Assembly: GCF_910592395.1 (NCBI RefSeq)
Contig: NC_088317.1
Span: 17,470,039 to 17,530,038, forward strand
Source: Lineus longissimus
Taxonomy: Eukaryota > Nemertea > Pilidiophora > Heteronemertea > Lineidae
Direction of reading: 5' to 3'
DNA length: 60,000 bases
Part shown: positions 12,970-24,830 of the stretch, one piece after another
Position numbering within the stretch: position 1 is the stretch's first letter
Layout: the number at the start of each line of letters is the position of its first letter
The notes under the pieces: model-generated
The model's input: only the letters and a program-made list of their open reading frames with translations
What the model was told of the DNA's origin: nothing
Databases searched by the model: none
Made by a program: the position numbers and the translations under genes

Positions 12970-13330
12970 CACCTTGTTGCTAATTACACCCATCATCCCT
13001 CGATCAAAAGGTGAAATCCTCACTCTGATCTTCCTTAATGTGGTCTGCAGATTATCCATCTTCACTCTGGTCTGCAGGTGATTCCTAATAGACGATGTAC
13101 AGAACTTGTCAAATTCGCCTTGTTGCTAATTACGCCAGTGTCATCTCTCAATCAGTAAGGAAATCATGATTTTGACCCTGACTCAATGTGGTCTGGAGAT
13201 TATCCATCCTCACCCTGGTCTGCAGGTGATTCCTTGCAGACGATATACAGATCCCAATCTCCCTGTTGCTAATTACGCTGTGTCATCCTTCAATCATTAC
13301 TAGAACTCCTGATTTCTACCCTGAGTCAGT
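12970..13330. repeat. Tandem repeat, about 145-bp unit, two and a half copies
   Basis: TTGTTGCTAATTACRC occurs at 12973 and 13120, and a near copy starts at 13263, giving offsets of 147 and 143 bp. Each copy carries, in order, a CATC-C-TC-ATCA segment, an AATGTGGTCTG(C/G)AGATTATCCATC segment, a CAC(T/C)CTGGTCTGCAGGTGATTCC segment and an AGACGAT(G/A)TACAGA segment. Identity is high enough to align by eye. The internal TGGTCTGCAG/TGGTCTGGAG pair hints that each unit is itself a duplicated half-unit. Confidence 0.8.
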
Positions 13331-16300
13331 TCATTCCCTCCGCTTGTGCAGCTTGTTAATTTCTCCACGATTGCTTGCTGATCTTTACCTCGTTAGCAAG
13401 AGTGAACAAGTGATGAAAATGATGTGGAAGTTCGTTTCTCAACTCAACTCTCATAACAAAGCATCATCCACATCTAAAGGCCCCATCCCGTTTCCTGATA
13501 AACAATTTTGGCTGAATTCTGATGCAATCTATTGCTCATCCCAAATCCCGCTACAGAGGTGTCTTTCCTGTATCCGAACAGCAACTTTTGCCCCAATTGC
13601 CAGGTTCCCAAAAAAGGCCATTTACACCTCATTGACAGACTGAGGAAATGAGGTTCCCTTCTCGTCTAGACAGATTCAGCACAGGATGAGTTAAACCAAT
13701 TTCCAAGTTGCCAATCTCCTATTCATGAGATGTGTGATATCACATTATAAAGCCTGACCCAGACTTTACAGGGAAAATAATCATTATAATTCGAATAATT
13801 ATATGTGGTCTGACCTATCCTCCCTGTCAAAACTCGCAGATACTTTGACCCAAATATCAGGGGAAACTCAGTGCAAGCAGAGAGTACGATTGCACAATGT
13901 CCAACTGCGCATTTCAACTTATCCTAGTTAGGTCACTGGATAATTTCGCTCATCTTTGCCGAAATTGCATCGCACTGAACTTTGGAGTCTCGTAAAAAAC
14001 ACCAAGCGAAAAGTACATTGGAATTAGCGCTGACAGCAGATTTTCAATTTATTCCTGTTGGGAAATCAAATAGCTTTGTAAATTTTTACCAAAAGTTCAT
14101 AGCACTGACATTGATGAAGAGTGTGCAAGCAACGAGCATTGCTGTATAAGCGTTACATTACCTCAGCTGACCCTGTCCCCTTACTTGAAATTCACCACCG
14201 CACCCCCTGATCTCATATCGGTGGCAAATGCCTGCCTTGTTGAACACGATTGCCTGTTTGATGAAATTATGCTTCAAAGTGCGTTTGACATGTTTGGCAG
14301 TCAGGAAGGGCGGCCCATCCACTTTGAATGAATTTCAACCGGTTGTGTATGATACGATTTAACTCGTTGGTATAGAAAGGCAGGGATCTTGTCAGAGGGG
14401 ATGATGTGAGAGATGCAGTAATTGGCTGAGGAGAAAGTATGACTCCGGAAGTGAATTATAGTGGAGTTCTTACGGCACATGAAGAGATATAAAACCACAG
14501 AACTCATTCTAATTTTGGCCATAAAGTTACGTGCCATGTGCTTTATATTTGAATTATGCCAAGCTGAAGAAGTCCAATTTGGCCACTGAAGATTACGTCC
14601 CAGGACCCTATTATTGACAAAGGAGTTGCTGCAGATCGGCAGTGTGAGCGTTCAGAAGGTGGTAGGTTGGCTTGAACTTCTGAGCTGTTTCATGGCCCAA
14701 AGTATTCTAGTCAAAAAATGAATAAATCTGTTGCTTATGTTGTCCCTCTTCTGTCTTTACAGGTGAGTTGTCCTTGTTGCAAGCACCAAAGATGCATTTC
14801 GACTCTGACAGTTTCTCCAACGCGTCTCAAGAGTCTTCAATAATAACTCACCATGTTTGAGACGTGATTAGTTCGACTTGAGCTCAAGATCCAATTATTC
14901 TAAGTGTTGGGATATTGCCCGGCACCAAATTGATTTTCCCTTCTAGTGATTCTTCGGGTATTAAACCTATTACGGGAATCATGCCATGAAATGTTTAGCA
15001 GATTTGGTGATATTTTGATGAAATTTGAGCGATTGACTTAACATGATGATAAAATGGGATCATTCTCAGACAGTGGTGTGTAGCACAGTTATTTGTTGGT
15101 GCTGCTTGTTTATACTTCTTGATTCCATCATTCAGCAATAGGTGGCCTACTGTGTAGGGTCACCCTCTGGGTCATCAGCCCTTGAGGACCCAAATGGTGC
15201 AATGATGGGTCAAGATGCAAAGTTAGTTGACTAACCCATATCGCTGGAATCTTAATCTGGGGCACTTCCAAGCGAATCATCTCTAAATGTCAATAATCTC
15301 ATACAATACGCTTATTTCGCAGTTCCATTAAACCAAAGTCAAAATCATCATTCAATTGATTGATTGAGTTCATTTCGTAGCAGGCCGTCGTTATCAAAGG
15401 CTAGCCGACCATTATAAGGGTCGGTTTGAAGTCAATAAATACCATGGAGTCCATTCTGTGTAAATTATCAACACTAATACTCACTGAAGTAGAATCTGAG
15501 TCGCGCTCGCAGACATTATTTTTCCGATCGAAGAGCAATTTTCCATCACCAAACAAAAACTACTTTATCATAGCATTAATCTTAGCGTACCTGGCGGTGC
15601 AAAATGGCCGCCGGTAACGGCTGCCATGGCGACCGTTGCCAAGCTAAAATGGCAGGTGAATCAGAGTGGTGTTATTCTGAGAACAGATTAAATCTGTACG
15701 GTATACAACACATCAACTTTGGCTTGAAAGCCGTGCTTCTAATTTCTCATAAAAGTCTGTCGTCACTAAGAAACTATTAATCGTGGTTGCCTTCTATGGT
15801 GAATAGTGTTGGGGTAATTTTCATTATTGGGCTTCAGGCTGTACTGTGAATACTTATGAGTTCTCGTTTGGGTTAAAACACACTCCGTAAGATAAATTGC
15901 ATTACGTAGCTGTTAATCATCGGCGCTATTCTTCCAGGGGAATCCTGTTGGATGTGTAGTCTGGCGTGCAGATAATACTTCCTATTGAATATAAGGCCTG
16001 TCTCCATTAGCCAACCACTCTCTTTCTGATGAAGTTTTCTTTTCAAAAGATTGGCAAGAATATGATAGGAAGTTCTTGTTAATCCCATGAAATTTCTTTG
16101 GGATGTGGCGGTGTTTTATAGGTGTTGGCCTGACGTTTTCAACAGGCCTGTAGATCTGCTCTGTAGCGGGCTGGGCCCTCAGTCAGCGAAGGCACTGTCT
16201 GTTGATGAGGTTGGTTGCGGGCCCTGTGACCTCTTGTTATGGTTGATTATTCAAAGATATGGCAATGTTGGGATGATCAAGACGATGGTGGTTTTCTTGA

Positions 16301-17114
16301 AAGCTTAATAAATGTCCTTTAAGTTGAACTTGACACAGAAGCTCACAAGACAGACAATCGATGAAATGTACAAGACACTCTCTTCATCTTTAGCCAAAAC
16401 CGTCAAGTACAGTAAGTTATCATAAGACAAACGCTAAAGAAATTCAATACAGCAGCCTCATAACGACCGTCAAATTTCTTTTGGTGCATTAATATTCCCA
16501 GCATGTCGTCCTACGAGGGGGAATAAAAAGAATTATAACATATCAGCAGCGCTCTATTGATCAGAACTTTTAAACCATGGCTAGGATATGGCTAAATGGA
16601 GGGATCATCTCAAAATTGTTGAATGTGAAAAAGCCAGCATTTTTTTGTCCGGTCATCTGAGGCTCAAATTGTTTTCGTTTCTGAGGAGAGGAAGTTGTCG
16701 AGTGAGAAATGAAAGAAATTCATTTGTTTGTGATTAGTCAATATTGAGATGATCCCTAATACAGCCACGCTGCATTCATTTTCGTGATAACCCGATCACC
16801 AGGCACATTTTTCGCCCGGATTACAATTTCAATAGTAAATTACTACACTTTCAGCTCAGCTGCGTAAACTGGTTGTTAATTTCGAAGACGTGTGATTTTA
16901 TTACTGAAAGCTGATTCAAGCCTGTGAAGATAATTGTACAGTGGGAGAGATAGCATGAAGTTCGCAGCAGATTGTGTTTAAGCAAGATTGAGAGGGTTGT
17001 TTTCAATCTATGGAGTGGGAGATTGTTGTCGTTCATCAGGCTAAGGAGGAAATGATGTTTCTTAATCGGTTGATTTGGGGGAAATTTTTGTCAGATGTGG
17101 ATCATAGAACTTGC

Positions 17115-17490
17115 CACTTTCACTCAAGGCAAGACCCTCAAAACCACCCAGTACTGAAAAATCTCGTTTTCAGGACCAATTCCAGCAATCCTGTTTTGCT
17201 CAATGCCAGACTACAGCACCAAGCTGTGCCGAAAAATCACTTTTCAGGACCAATTCCAGCACTCCACCTTTGCTTAAGGCCAGACTACAGAACAACATGG
17301 TGCTGAAAAGGGTGTTTTCAGGACCAATTCCAGCACTCAACCTTTGCTTAAGGCCAGACTACAGCACAACATAGTGCTGAAAAGGGTGTTTTCAGGACCA
17401 ATTCCAGCACTCTGACTTTGCTTAAGGCCAGACTCCAGCACAACATAGTGCTGAAAAGGGTGTTTTCAGGACCAATTCCAGTACTTTGTT
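17115..17490. repeat. Tandem array, five units of 74 bp
   Basis: AGGACCAATTCCAG occurs at 17172, 17246, 17320, 17394 and 17468, exactly 74 bp apart each time. The units share a TGCTTAAGGCCAGACTACAGCAC block and a GTGCTGAAAAGGGTGTTTTC block. The two leftmost units are the most diverged and the inner units are nearly identical, as expected for unequal exchange acting in the middle of an array. The unit length is not a multiple of three and the overlapping frames change between units, so a coding role is unlikely. Confidence 0.9.
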
Positions 17491-19152
17491 GTAATATGGT
17501 CTGGCCTTGCGCGAACGTGGCAAGCCCTGTATGGCTGAGCCAAAATTGGTACTGGTGAAAATGAGCTATACTCCTGTCCCTATTTCGCCTTCTGTGATCA
17601 TCTTCTCTCATCTTGGTCACATCGAGGGAAATCGACAACTAACAATGCCAATTGTTTCGCTCATGTAGGAAGATCCGCTATTACTCCCTGAGCACTGGGT
17701 ACCAACAATAGCAACTTGGTTCCTTCTATGCTGAGACAATCGGCAAAGCTGGTACCAGTGATGTATCTTGGATAACATGCCTTTGAGAGCAATTATAGAC
17801 CAGAGCTGAGGAAAACACACCATCGTGGGCAACAGATTAGAAGAGTTGCTCTGCTGGACGAAACCCTTCATCAAGATGAAGTCAAAGATCCCTGTTGAGA
17901 ACACAGTCAAAAGGCTACTTCAGAAAGACGGTGATCATTATGCTCATCATGGTTAGTCCTAAAGAAAGAGACGAATGCTTTGAACGAATCGGAAAGCATT
18001 TAAGCAACATAATCTTCCTCTGAAGCATCCTATGACAGCAATATCTCAACAGTCAGGAGACTAGATAAACCTCTAGAACACACCATTGTTCTCTTCAGAC
18101 TTGATATCGGATACCCACCCAAAAGAATGGCAGAAGTTCTCGGAAGAACTGGTAACAACACTTGAGAATCATTAGTTTTTCGTGAACTGGCAACAGGCAT
18201 CTCTTCAGATGCATGAGTCATCCGGTCATTAGCGGAAGATGCTACCATCTTATTTGCATGAAAGATGGTGATTTCAGAAGAAGTTCTGTAACTCTTTGCG
18301 ACTGTACTGATTATCTTTCGTCCTCTCATAAACCAGTGAAAAGGTTTTCGTAGCAGTATGATGTTTCTGAAGAAGCACGTCCACTGCCGGCTTACAGTCT
18401 GTATTGATGATGTTGTAATCCATCCTCACACAACAAACAAGGCTGCTACGATTAGCTGTAACTGGTATGACTAGCTTGTATTGGCATCATAATATTTACC
18501 ATTCGGTGTAACAGAATGATATTGTGTAATGCCCGTTGGCTATATGAGAAGGACAGACTACTGAAGGGACATCACATCAGGAGGCCAGGCATTCATAAAT
18601 CACTGTACCACTAGTCTGTTCAAAGAACTTTGCCATGGAGAGAACCATACCGTTATGCGTGGTTTGCCTGATGAGGTGAAACAAACGTTATCCAGACATG
18701 GGCAAATCAAGATTTTGTCGACCTCTGTTGACCTTCACCTCCATACCTTATCGGTGGCAGTCATTGATCCTTGGTTCTTGAAAGAGACTACTGTCTGAGG
18801 CTAGGAGCCAGAAAGATTTAGATGAAGTTGAAGTCTTGTGGAGATTAAACGGGGAGCAACTTATTTTATCAGGGCCTGTGCATGGCAAGACGTTTGAGAA
18901 TGTCGGTTTAGAGGGGCCCATGGTAATCGGACCATAGCACGATATCCAATCGATATGCGTATCCACGAGGGAGCCAAGAATATTACTCGACTTCGTAACG
19001 TGATCCAGACACAATGGTAGCGCTCATGTTCAAGTCATTGTATGAATTATGGATGCTGGCCCTTAGGGAGAGAGAAGAAAGGTCCAACTCAACCTCCCTA
19101 GATTATCCTGTACATTGGTGTACTGTGTCCTGTAGACATTTTATATCCCGTA

Positions 19153-19200
19153 ACGTGGAACCTTCTTAGCAGACACCTCTGTAAGCAAGACAGCTGAAGA
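19153..19200 (+). mobile_element. Partial pogo-like MITE end
   Basis: CGTGGAACCTTCTTAGCAGACACCTCTGTAAG matches the left half of the element at 872-997 (shared GTGGAACCT, TTAGCAGACAC and CTCT). No matching right end with inverted repeats was found downstream, so this looks like a truncated copy. Confidence 0.4.
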
Positions 19201-19447
19201 AGGCAGGCAAGGTTCGGCAGTACATTTCTTGTACAAAACTGGATATGAATATGATTGATCCGATTTTGATAAAACTTCTCCACCGAACCAGCTCTAGGTA
19301 GTTGGAGTTACTCATACCCATTGAGCATGCTTTTCCATCTGCTTCCGCTGTTGAAAACAAGACAATGTGAGCTTAGACAGCATTTAACATGAGTGGTATC
19401 GATTACTTACAATGCAGAAAGCAGTCTAGAATGACTGCAACCCTTTG

Positions 19448-19805
19448 ATCTCCATCTCTTTGGCTATCAGCTCCAGCTCCAGACCAGAGTCGCCTTCAAG
19501 AGTTGGTGCAACCATCAACTACTCCTACCGTCTGCTGTGGCCTAAGGGGGTCACGGTCATTAGAGATCTTATCACCGTTGGTGGTCGGCAAATGGCTCAA
19601 CTTCCAATCTTCCAAGAGCTGATGAAATTACCACAAATTCTGTTTCTTCTTGTTCTGTATGGTCTCTTTGGCAATCAGATCCAGACAAGAGTCGTCATCA
19701 AGAGTTGGTACAGGCATTATCTACTACTGCCGTCTGCTGTAGCCTAAGGGGGTCAAGGTCACTGGTGATCATGTGACGTTTGGTGGTGTGTACCTCCAAT
19801 GAGCA
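19448..19805. repeat. Tandem duplication, about 202-bp unit
   Basis: GTCTGCTGT(G/A)GCCTAAGGGGGTCA occurs at 19530 and 19732. Upstream of it both copies have CTCTTTGGC(T/A)ATCAG, CCAGAC(C/A)AGAGTCG and CAAGAGTTGGT. Downstream both have a GGTCA phrase and a GTTTGGTGGT or GTTGGTGGT phrase. Two clear copies are present. Confidence 0.75.
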
Positions 19806-20484
19806 ATGGAGCCCAGAACAGTAACCCAGTCCATCTCTGCCTGTTTTTTGACGTACCCCAACTTTGGATGTTGTAAACAAGCTATCCAGCTAATGAACCA
19901 TGGTGTGACATTCATTGTCATGCAATCTCTACCAGAACCAATATCTCTAGACAGCGGCAGACAAAAGCGGAAGCAAAATGTTAGAGGGTGGCGTGTCGAA
20001 AATAGGTGAACCTTGGTATTAAATTTCCTCCAAGTCACGCGAAATGAAATATTTGTCAATATGATATTGTGATCACAAATCGTGATAAAGGGCACCTGAA
20101 TATCAAATTGAGAGGCGAGTGCCTCCGAGGGAAGAGTTTATTTCACTAAGAACAGTTCCCCATTGGTGCCCTCTCCAGCTCAGTCAATTTTCATGTTTCG
20201 GTTTTCAGTATTCTGCCTAGATACCCAGTAAACATTGCTATCCAACCCAATAACTGGCAAGGAGGCCCTGTTATGAGCCCAGAGACATCGCCCAGTGTGG
20301 CAAGAGGATCAGCCGAGGTGTCTGACACTGTGGCTTGGGAAGACCAGGTGTCTAAGCTATTTGACACTCAATAAACCATGAACCATTAGTCCAGATGATG
20401 GTTATGGTCTCACCCAATATGTATTCCATACTCACCTTTATTTTTGGATGTTTTACCTCTGATCATTTCACATGACAACATCAT

Positions 20485-20557
20485 CTACTGGAGGGACAGA
20501 CAAAAGTCCAAATGATGGTCATTTGGACTTGCTTTCTTGTGTCTGTCCCTCCTAGTG
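20485..20557. repeat. Long imperfect palindrome (hairpin), possible MITE
   Basis: The left arm CTGGAGGGACAGACA...AAGTCCAAAT is mirrored on the right by ATTTGGACTT...TGTCTGTCCCTCC, with an unpaired insertion of about seven bases in the right arm and a loop of only a few bases (GATGGTC). Paired arms are roughly 30 bp each. It has no coding capacity. A near-perfect palindrome this compact could be a foldback element, or a source of a stable RNA stem if the intron is transcribed. Confidence 0.8.
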
Positions 20558-22825
20558 GAATCGATCGACCACTACGCCTTCAGAGAGTTACACTACTCTT
20601 CTCTTGAGATCATTGGGAATCTTTGACAGCCCATCTTTCTTTCTCCCAATGTGATATCTAAAAACACTTTACGCTCACATACCCAACTATTCTCTGTAGT
20701 GTATTTCATCCAGTCAGAGTTGTCACTTTGTAAACTCGCAGCGTCTATTTAATAATGGATTGATCCGCCGTGGATGAGTCATAGAGGATCATGGGTAATA
20801 CATCGGAAGTGATAGGCGGAACGCGCTACACTGCAGCGTTTTGCATAGAGATTGTGTGCTGGTCTCAGTTTGTACAGTACTACGCGGGGTTAAATGGAAT
20901 TGACAGACTACTCCATAAGAAGCATGCGATATAGCTCGTCATCGGTGTGTCCTCATCCGGGGTTGGTTGTGGGATGGGTCTGTAAATTGGAGTGTCAAAT
21001 CATCTTGAGATCTCTGCCGATCCTGTACCGCGAGATTTTATCTGGTGTTCTGTGCTGGCTCAAATGGTTGCAAGCAGTATTGCAATTGTAATGGGCAATG
21101 GTCTCCTCTTATCAATTCTATCGACGAATTCTTCATCGGCTCACGAAGTACAATGACTTAACTTTATGAATAGATTGAAACCTTTGTGCTTAGATGTAAA
21201 GGGTAGCAAACTCCTTTAGTTGAACACAGTCGGTTTGGGGATAAATCCTTGTTTCTCGAGTCGATGATAGAATATCTAAAAACCAGCTACCAATATTATC
21301 TGCCAAGTTGTGTCTTAGAACTTGTCGAAGTTGATTGCATTGATAAGTTTTTGTGAAAAACTGTCCTTTGAGCACTTTGAGAAATGTGTTCGTTACCGTA
21401 AGACTGGTGCTTTATAATCAAAGGGTAAACTGACTTGCATTGAAGGGTTAATGCACATAGAACTAAACTGTAGCAAGTTTTGCAGGCTAGTAGTTATAGA
21501 CAGTTGGTTTTGGGATAAAATTCTTGAGACCCCAACTGTGGATCACAGAGCTTTTCTCTCATCTCATGTTTGATCAAATCATGTGTGCAAAATGTACACA
21601 TTGATGCATAGTATTCATTGACTAAGTTCGCTGGAACAAATTTTCAACAAATTTCAATTGATACCCGTGGTACTGATGTGTAACTTACAACTTCTTAAAC
21701 CAATACGCTGCTGAAATCAACTGCATTGTAACGATGTACGTGTGATGTACACATGGAATGCACACATCAGTTTATCCGGGAGGTGTTCAGTTCTTTGCGG
21801 AGTGTTTGCTTGTGGGGATCCACGCTAGGTGTTTACGGGCCACCTGTCCTAGTAATGAGCGAAACCAAGCCGGCATGGATGAGTCATCGGAACCCGCTAA
21901 TCATGCTTTCGTCTTTACGTCATGGAGTCGACGATGATATTCGAATGCGAGGGAAGTGTAGTGTGAATGGAGGTTTTCAATGCAGCTTTTGCACGAATAA
22001 GATACCATCTGTGTGGGTAGTGTAAAGGCCTCCTATCAGAAAAGTACAAAAGTCCTTGCCTGGGTTAACAAGTTAAGCTGAAAAGTTGTCTATGTTGTTC
22101 TTGATCCTGATGTTAGAAACACATTGTGAGTTGACCTCCTTAAGCCTTGACAGAAATGAAAGAAAATTTTTAAAAATAAGATGCTGGAAAAAGTGCCCCA
22201 CATTTTGATCAAGGTCATTAGACTTGTCAGCTTTAGTGCATTTTCATCAAAGCCGGCTAATGGCGCCAGACTTTATACCGCCAATGACGGTGATAATGAT
22301 GATTATACGCGGCACTGTCTTTTGCGCCGATGATTTTTTTCCGCGGAACATGAACATGGCATTAATAATTGGAGACCGTGCGAAAATTGGGTAATTAAGA
22401 AATCGGGATGCAATTATTTGGCACCTTGTTATCGTGGACACCTAGGTTCATTGGACAGTCTTTGTGATTTGATTTTATAAGAAGATTATTAACGAATTTA
22501 ATCATACTTTCCTGTAATGAAGTGTTTTAGTAGTCTCCTCGAATGAAGTCTGCCTGGTAATGAGTAGACTGACACCATCAAAGAATAAGCCTGCATAAAT
22601 TGTCCAGAGCTTTGTTGATTTCAAAGATCTTTTCTGAAGCCTGATTATAAATCGCAAATCACAAAGTTGATGCCAGTTTAACTTTCGATTTCAGATGCTC
22701 ACAAAGATTTATAATGTACCGTAACCATCCTTGTATTCAGCATATTTATGAAATCTATTCCAAATGTACACAACATTTTCTTGATATCAAATTTTAAATG
22801 TGCATCTCGCTTCTTGTATTTTCAG

Positions 22826-23532
22826 AGGAATTCCTCAGTATGATCAGAAAAGCTGAAAATTCAACAGACTCGCTTTTCGATGGCAATTTATACAACATAG
22901 CATTAAAAGATCGCCAGCCGCCACTGAGCAGCCTCTTTATGGACTTACAGGCGTATATCAAACGAAAAGACGTCGATATTCACGATAGCGTAAAAACGTT
23001 TTTCGATGATTTATTCCCGTTGGTATTCCATAGTATTCTGAATGACCCCTCGGCAACAAAGCTGAATGACGAATACCGGGAATGCCTCATGGAAGTGCGG
23101 GAACAAGTCTATCCACATCCATTCGGGGAAATGCCCCACAATATTTCACGGGCCTTAAACCTGGCGTTCACGGACGCACGTCTCTTCTTGGAGGCCCTAG
23201 GAACGGCCATCGAGGCGATTAATACCACCGACCACATCATCTTGGATAGCCAGTGTCAAAAATCACTCATGAGGATGAAATATTGTTCGCATTGTAACGG
23301 ATATACCACAGTTCGGCCGTGCAAAAATTTCTGCGTTAACGTGATGCGGGGATGCCTCGCCAAATTGCAGTCTCTTGACACGCATTGGAATAAGTTCGTC
23401 GACGCCATGCAGGGGATGGTTAACTTAATGTCGGGACCGAACAGCATCGAGAACGTCTTGACGAAACTTGCGGATAACACATCGGCAGCCATCATGCACG
23501 CCATGGTCAACACACACAAATTTTATGCAAAG
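22826..23532 (+). CDS. Glypican core exon (cysteine-rich N-lobe), equivalent to vertebrate GPC3/GPC5 exon 3
   Basis: This is the largest exon of a glypican, a cell-surface heparan-sulfate proteoglycan that modulates Wnt, Hedgehog, BMP and FGF signals. A pyrimidine-rich tract ending TTTTCAG precedes 22826. The exon starts with two bases of a split codon (phase 1) and ends AAG before GTTTGT (phase 0), encoding 235 complete residues. Seven cysteines lie near residues 86, 143, 153, 156, 165, 169 and 176, including YCSHC and RGCLA. INTTDH at 132-137 matches the GPC3/5 class. N-glycosylation sequons occur at 11, 105, 132 and 217. The exon spans most of the helical core. It is less AT-rich than its surroundings and carries no disruption. 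The donor GTTTGT departs from the usual GTAAGT, but joining to the next exon gives KVKAKCG, collinear with the family. The open frame continues upstream to an ATG at 22798, but that lies in the intron and is not the start. Confidence 0.95.
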
Positions 23533-24363
23533 GTTTGTCCATTTTCTTCCGTTGATTCAATTTTCAGAATGTGATGGCCCTGAACCTGTCTATTCAAATA
23601 ATATTGATGCTGTTGGACTAAATCAAGTGATTTTCTCGCAAAAAAGGATATCATTTGTTTCCTCTTACTCATTCATATCGATTAATGCATGCTTTGTGAA
23701 TTAATTACGCCATTTCAGGTGGGCGGTCGAAAATGATATTTTTCTCGCCATCTCACGTTATTCTACCATCACGTTGCATAAAACATGATGCGTGCGAGTC
23801 CTAATTAATTTGCACACCGCACATAAAAATGACGTCCCTGCATTAGTGACGGAGCTCAATGCAAAATCAGAATGCATCATAGTCGTTTCATTTCCATCGA
23901 GCATGTTCAACTCTGAGCTGAATCAGATGCGGTGACTTATGGCCTCGGAGTGCTGGATAGCGTTGTAATGAACCAAGCCGGCCATCCATCACCCACCACG
24001 GTTCATTGAAGTTGATGACTCAGCTTGTGAGAAGGGCGCCTCCAATTCCTGGATAGCCTAGGTGGGGACAGAATCCAAATTCATCCGATTCATTTATTCA
24101 TGTGTGTTTGATTCATAGACCTATGCAACTCTTCTTAAAATGGGAACTACCGTGGTACGCTTTATCCCCTGAGTGAGAATGCAAAAGAAGCTGCATAAGT
24201 GGCCTGCTCTGAACAACAAACTTTACAAACTGTCATTGGGTGTTTGCCTAACCTGACTTCAGACGATCACACAATGTTATCAGAATCCACGAGTCTTGCC
24301 CTGATAGCATCTTACCAAATCTCATCGTAATCCGTTTGTCAGAAAAGCAGATGACTTTCTCGG

Positions 24364-24830
24364 TTGTTGCAGAGTCGGTGCGGTGATTCGATCTCGCTTT
24401 ATTGTTGATGAGGCCGTTTGTGATCGACCATGATCCAATAGCGCTATACATCATTTTGGCTGGGGATCCAATTCACAATGTCACTGTCTGCCGCCTCTGA
24501 TCTGGTGAGCTATCTTTCTGCCCTGTTCCTCTCCTCCCCAGGGTAGAGATGAACCAGATCAAGGCCTTGGCCAGAGCGATTACTGCTTGTTGCGGAGTCA
24601 GTGCAGTGGTCCAATCTTACTTCTAATGATGAGGCAGTTTGTGATCTTATAGCGCTGCATCATTTTGGCTGGCGATCACTGTGTGCCACCCCTGATCTTG
24701 CTGACCTTTGCCATGGTCCAGCCCTGTTCCTCTCCTCCTGTGGGTGGAGACTAACTAGAACTTGGGGAGGGCCGGAGTCACTACTTTTCCAAACGACAAG
24801 CAGGGGAGTTTAAACAAAACATTAAGTGTC
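24364..24830. repeat. Tandem duplication, about 223-bp unit, two copies
   Basis: TTGTTGC(A/G)GAGTC(G/A)GTGC occurs at 24364 and 24587. In both copies it is followed by GATGAGGC(C/A)GTTTGTGATC, ATAGCGCT, CATCATTTTGGCTGG, a CCTCTGATCT or CCCCTGATCT phrase and CCCTGTTCCTCTCCTCC. Order and spacing are preserved, with scattered substitutions and small gaps. Confidence 0.8.

Larger units (their letters stand above)
1..22825. other. Non-coding DNA upstream of the first recognised glypican exon (probable large intron)
   Basis: No exon of a recognisable protein was found on either strand. The exon at 22826 opens with two bases of a split codon, so a phase-1 intron must lie immediately upstream. At least its 3' part is in this span, and probably most or all of it. 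I searched the + strand for the missing glypican N-terminal signature (a signal peptide, then a cysteine followed by a Cys-Cys pair) and found nothing convincing. Open frames here are short, lack domains and often coincide with repeats. The supportable content is tandem duplications and small mobile-element-like sequences, listed separately. In the remaining stretches of more than 300 bases I see only AT-rich unique-looking sequence. Confidence 0.6.

Noticed and set aside
17010-17638. Several open frames on both strands over the 74-bp array
   Set aside because: They track the repeat. The 74-bp unit changes frame from copy to copy, so no consistent product exists.
22798-22825. ATG at 22798 as the true glypican start
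   Set aside because: It lies in the pyrimidine-rich acceptor region of the intron, and the protein would lack the signal peptide and four invariant cysteines.
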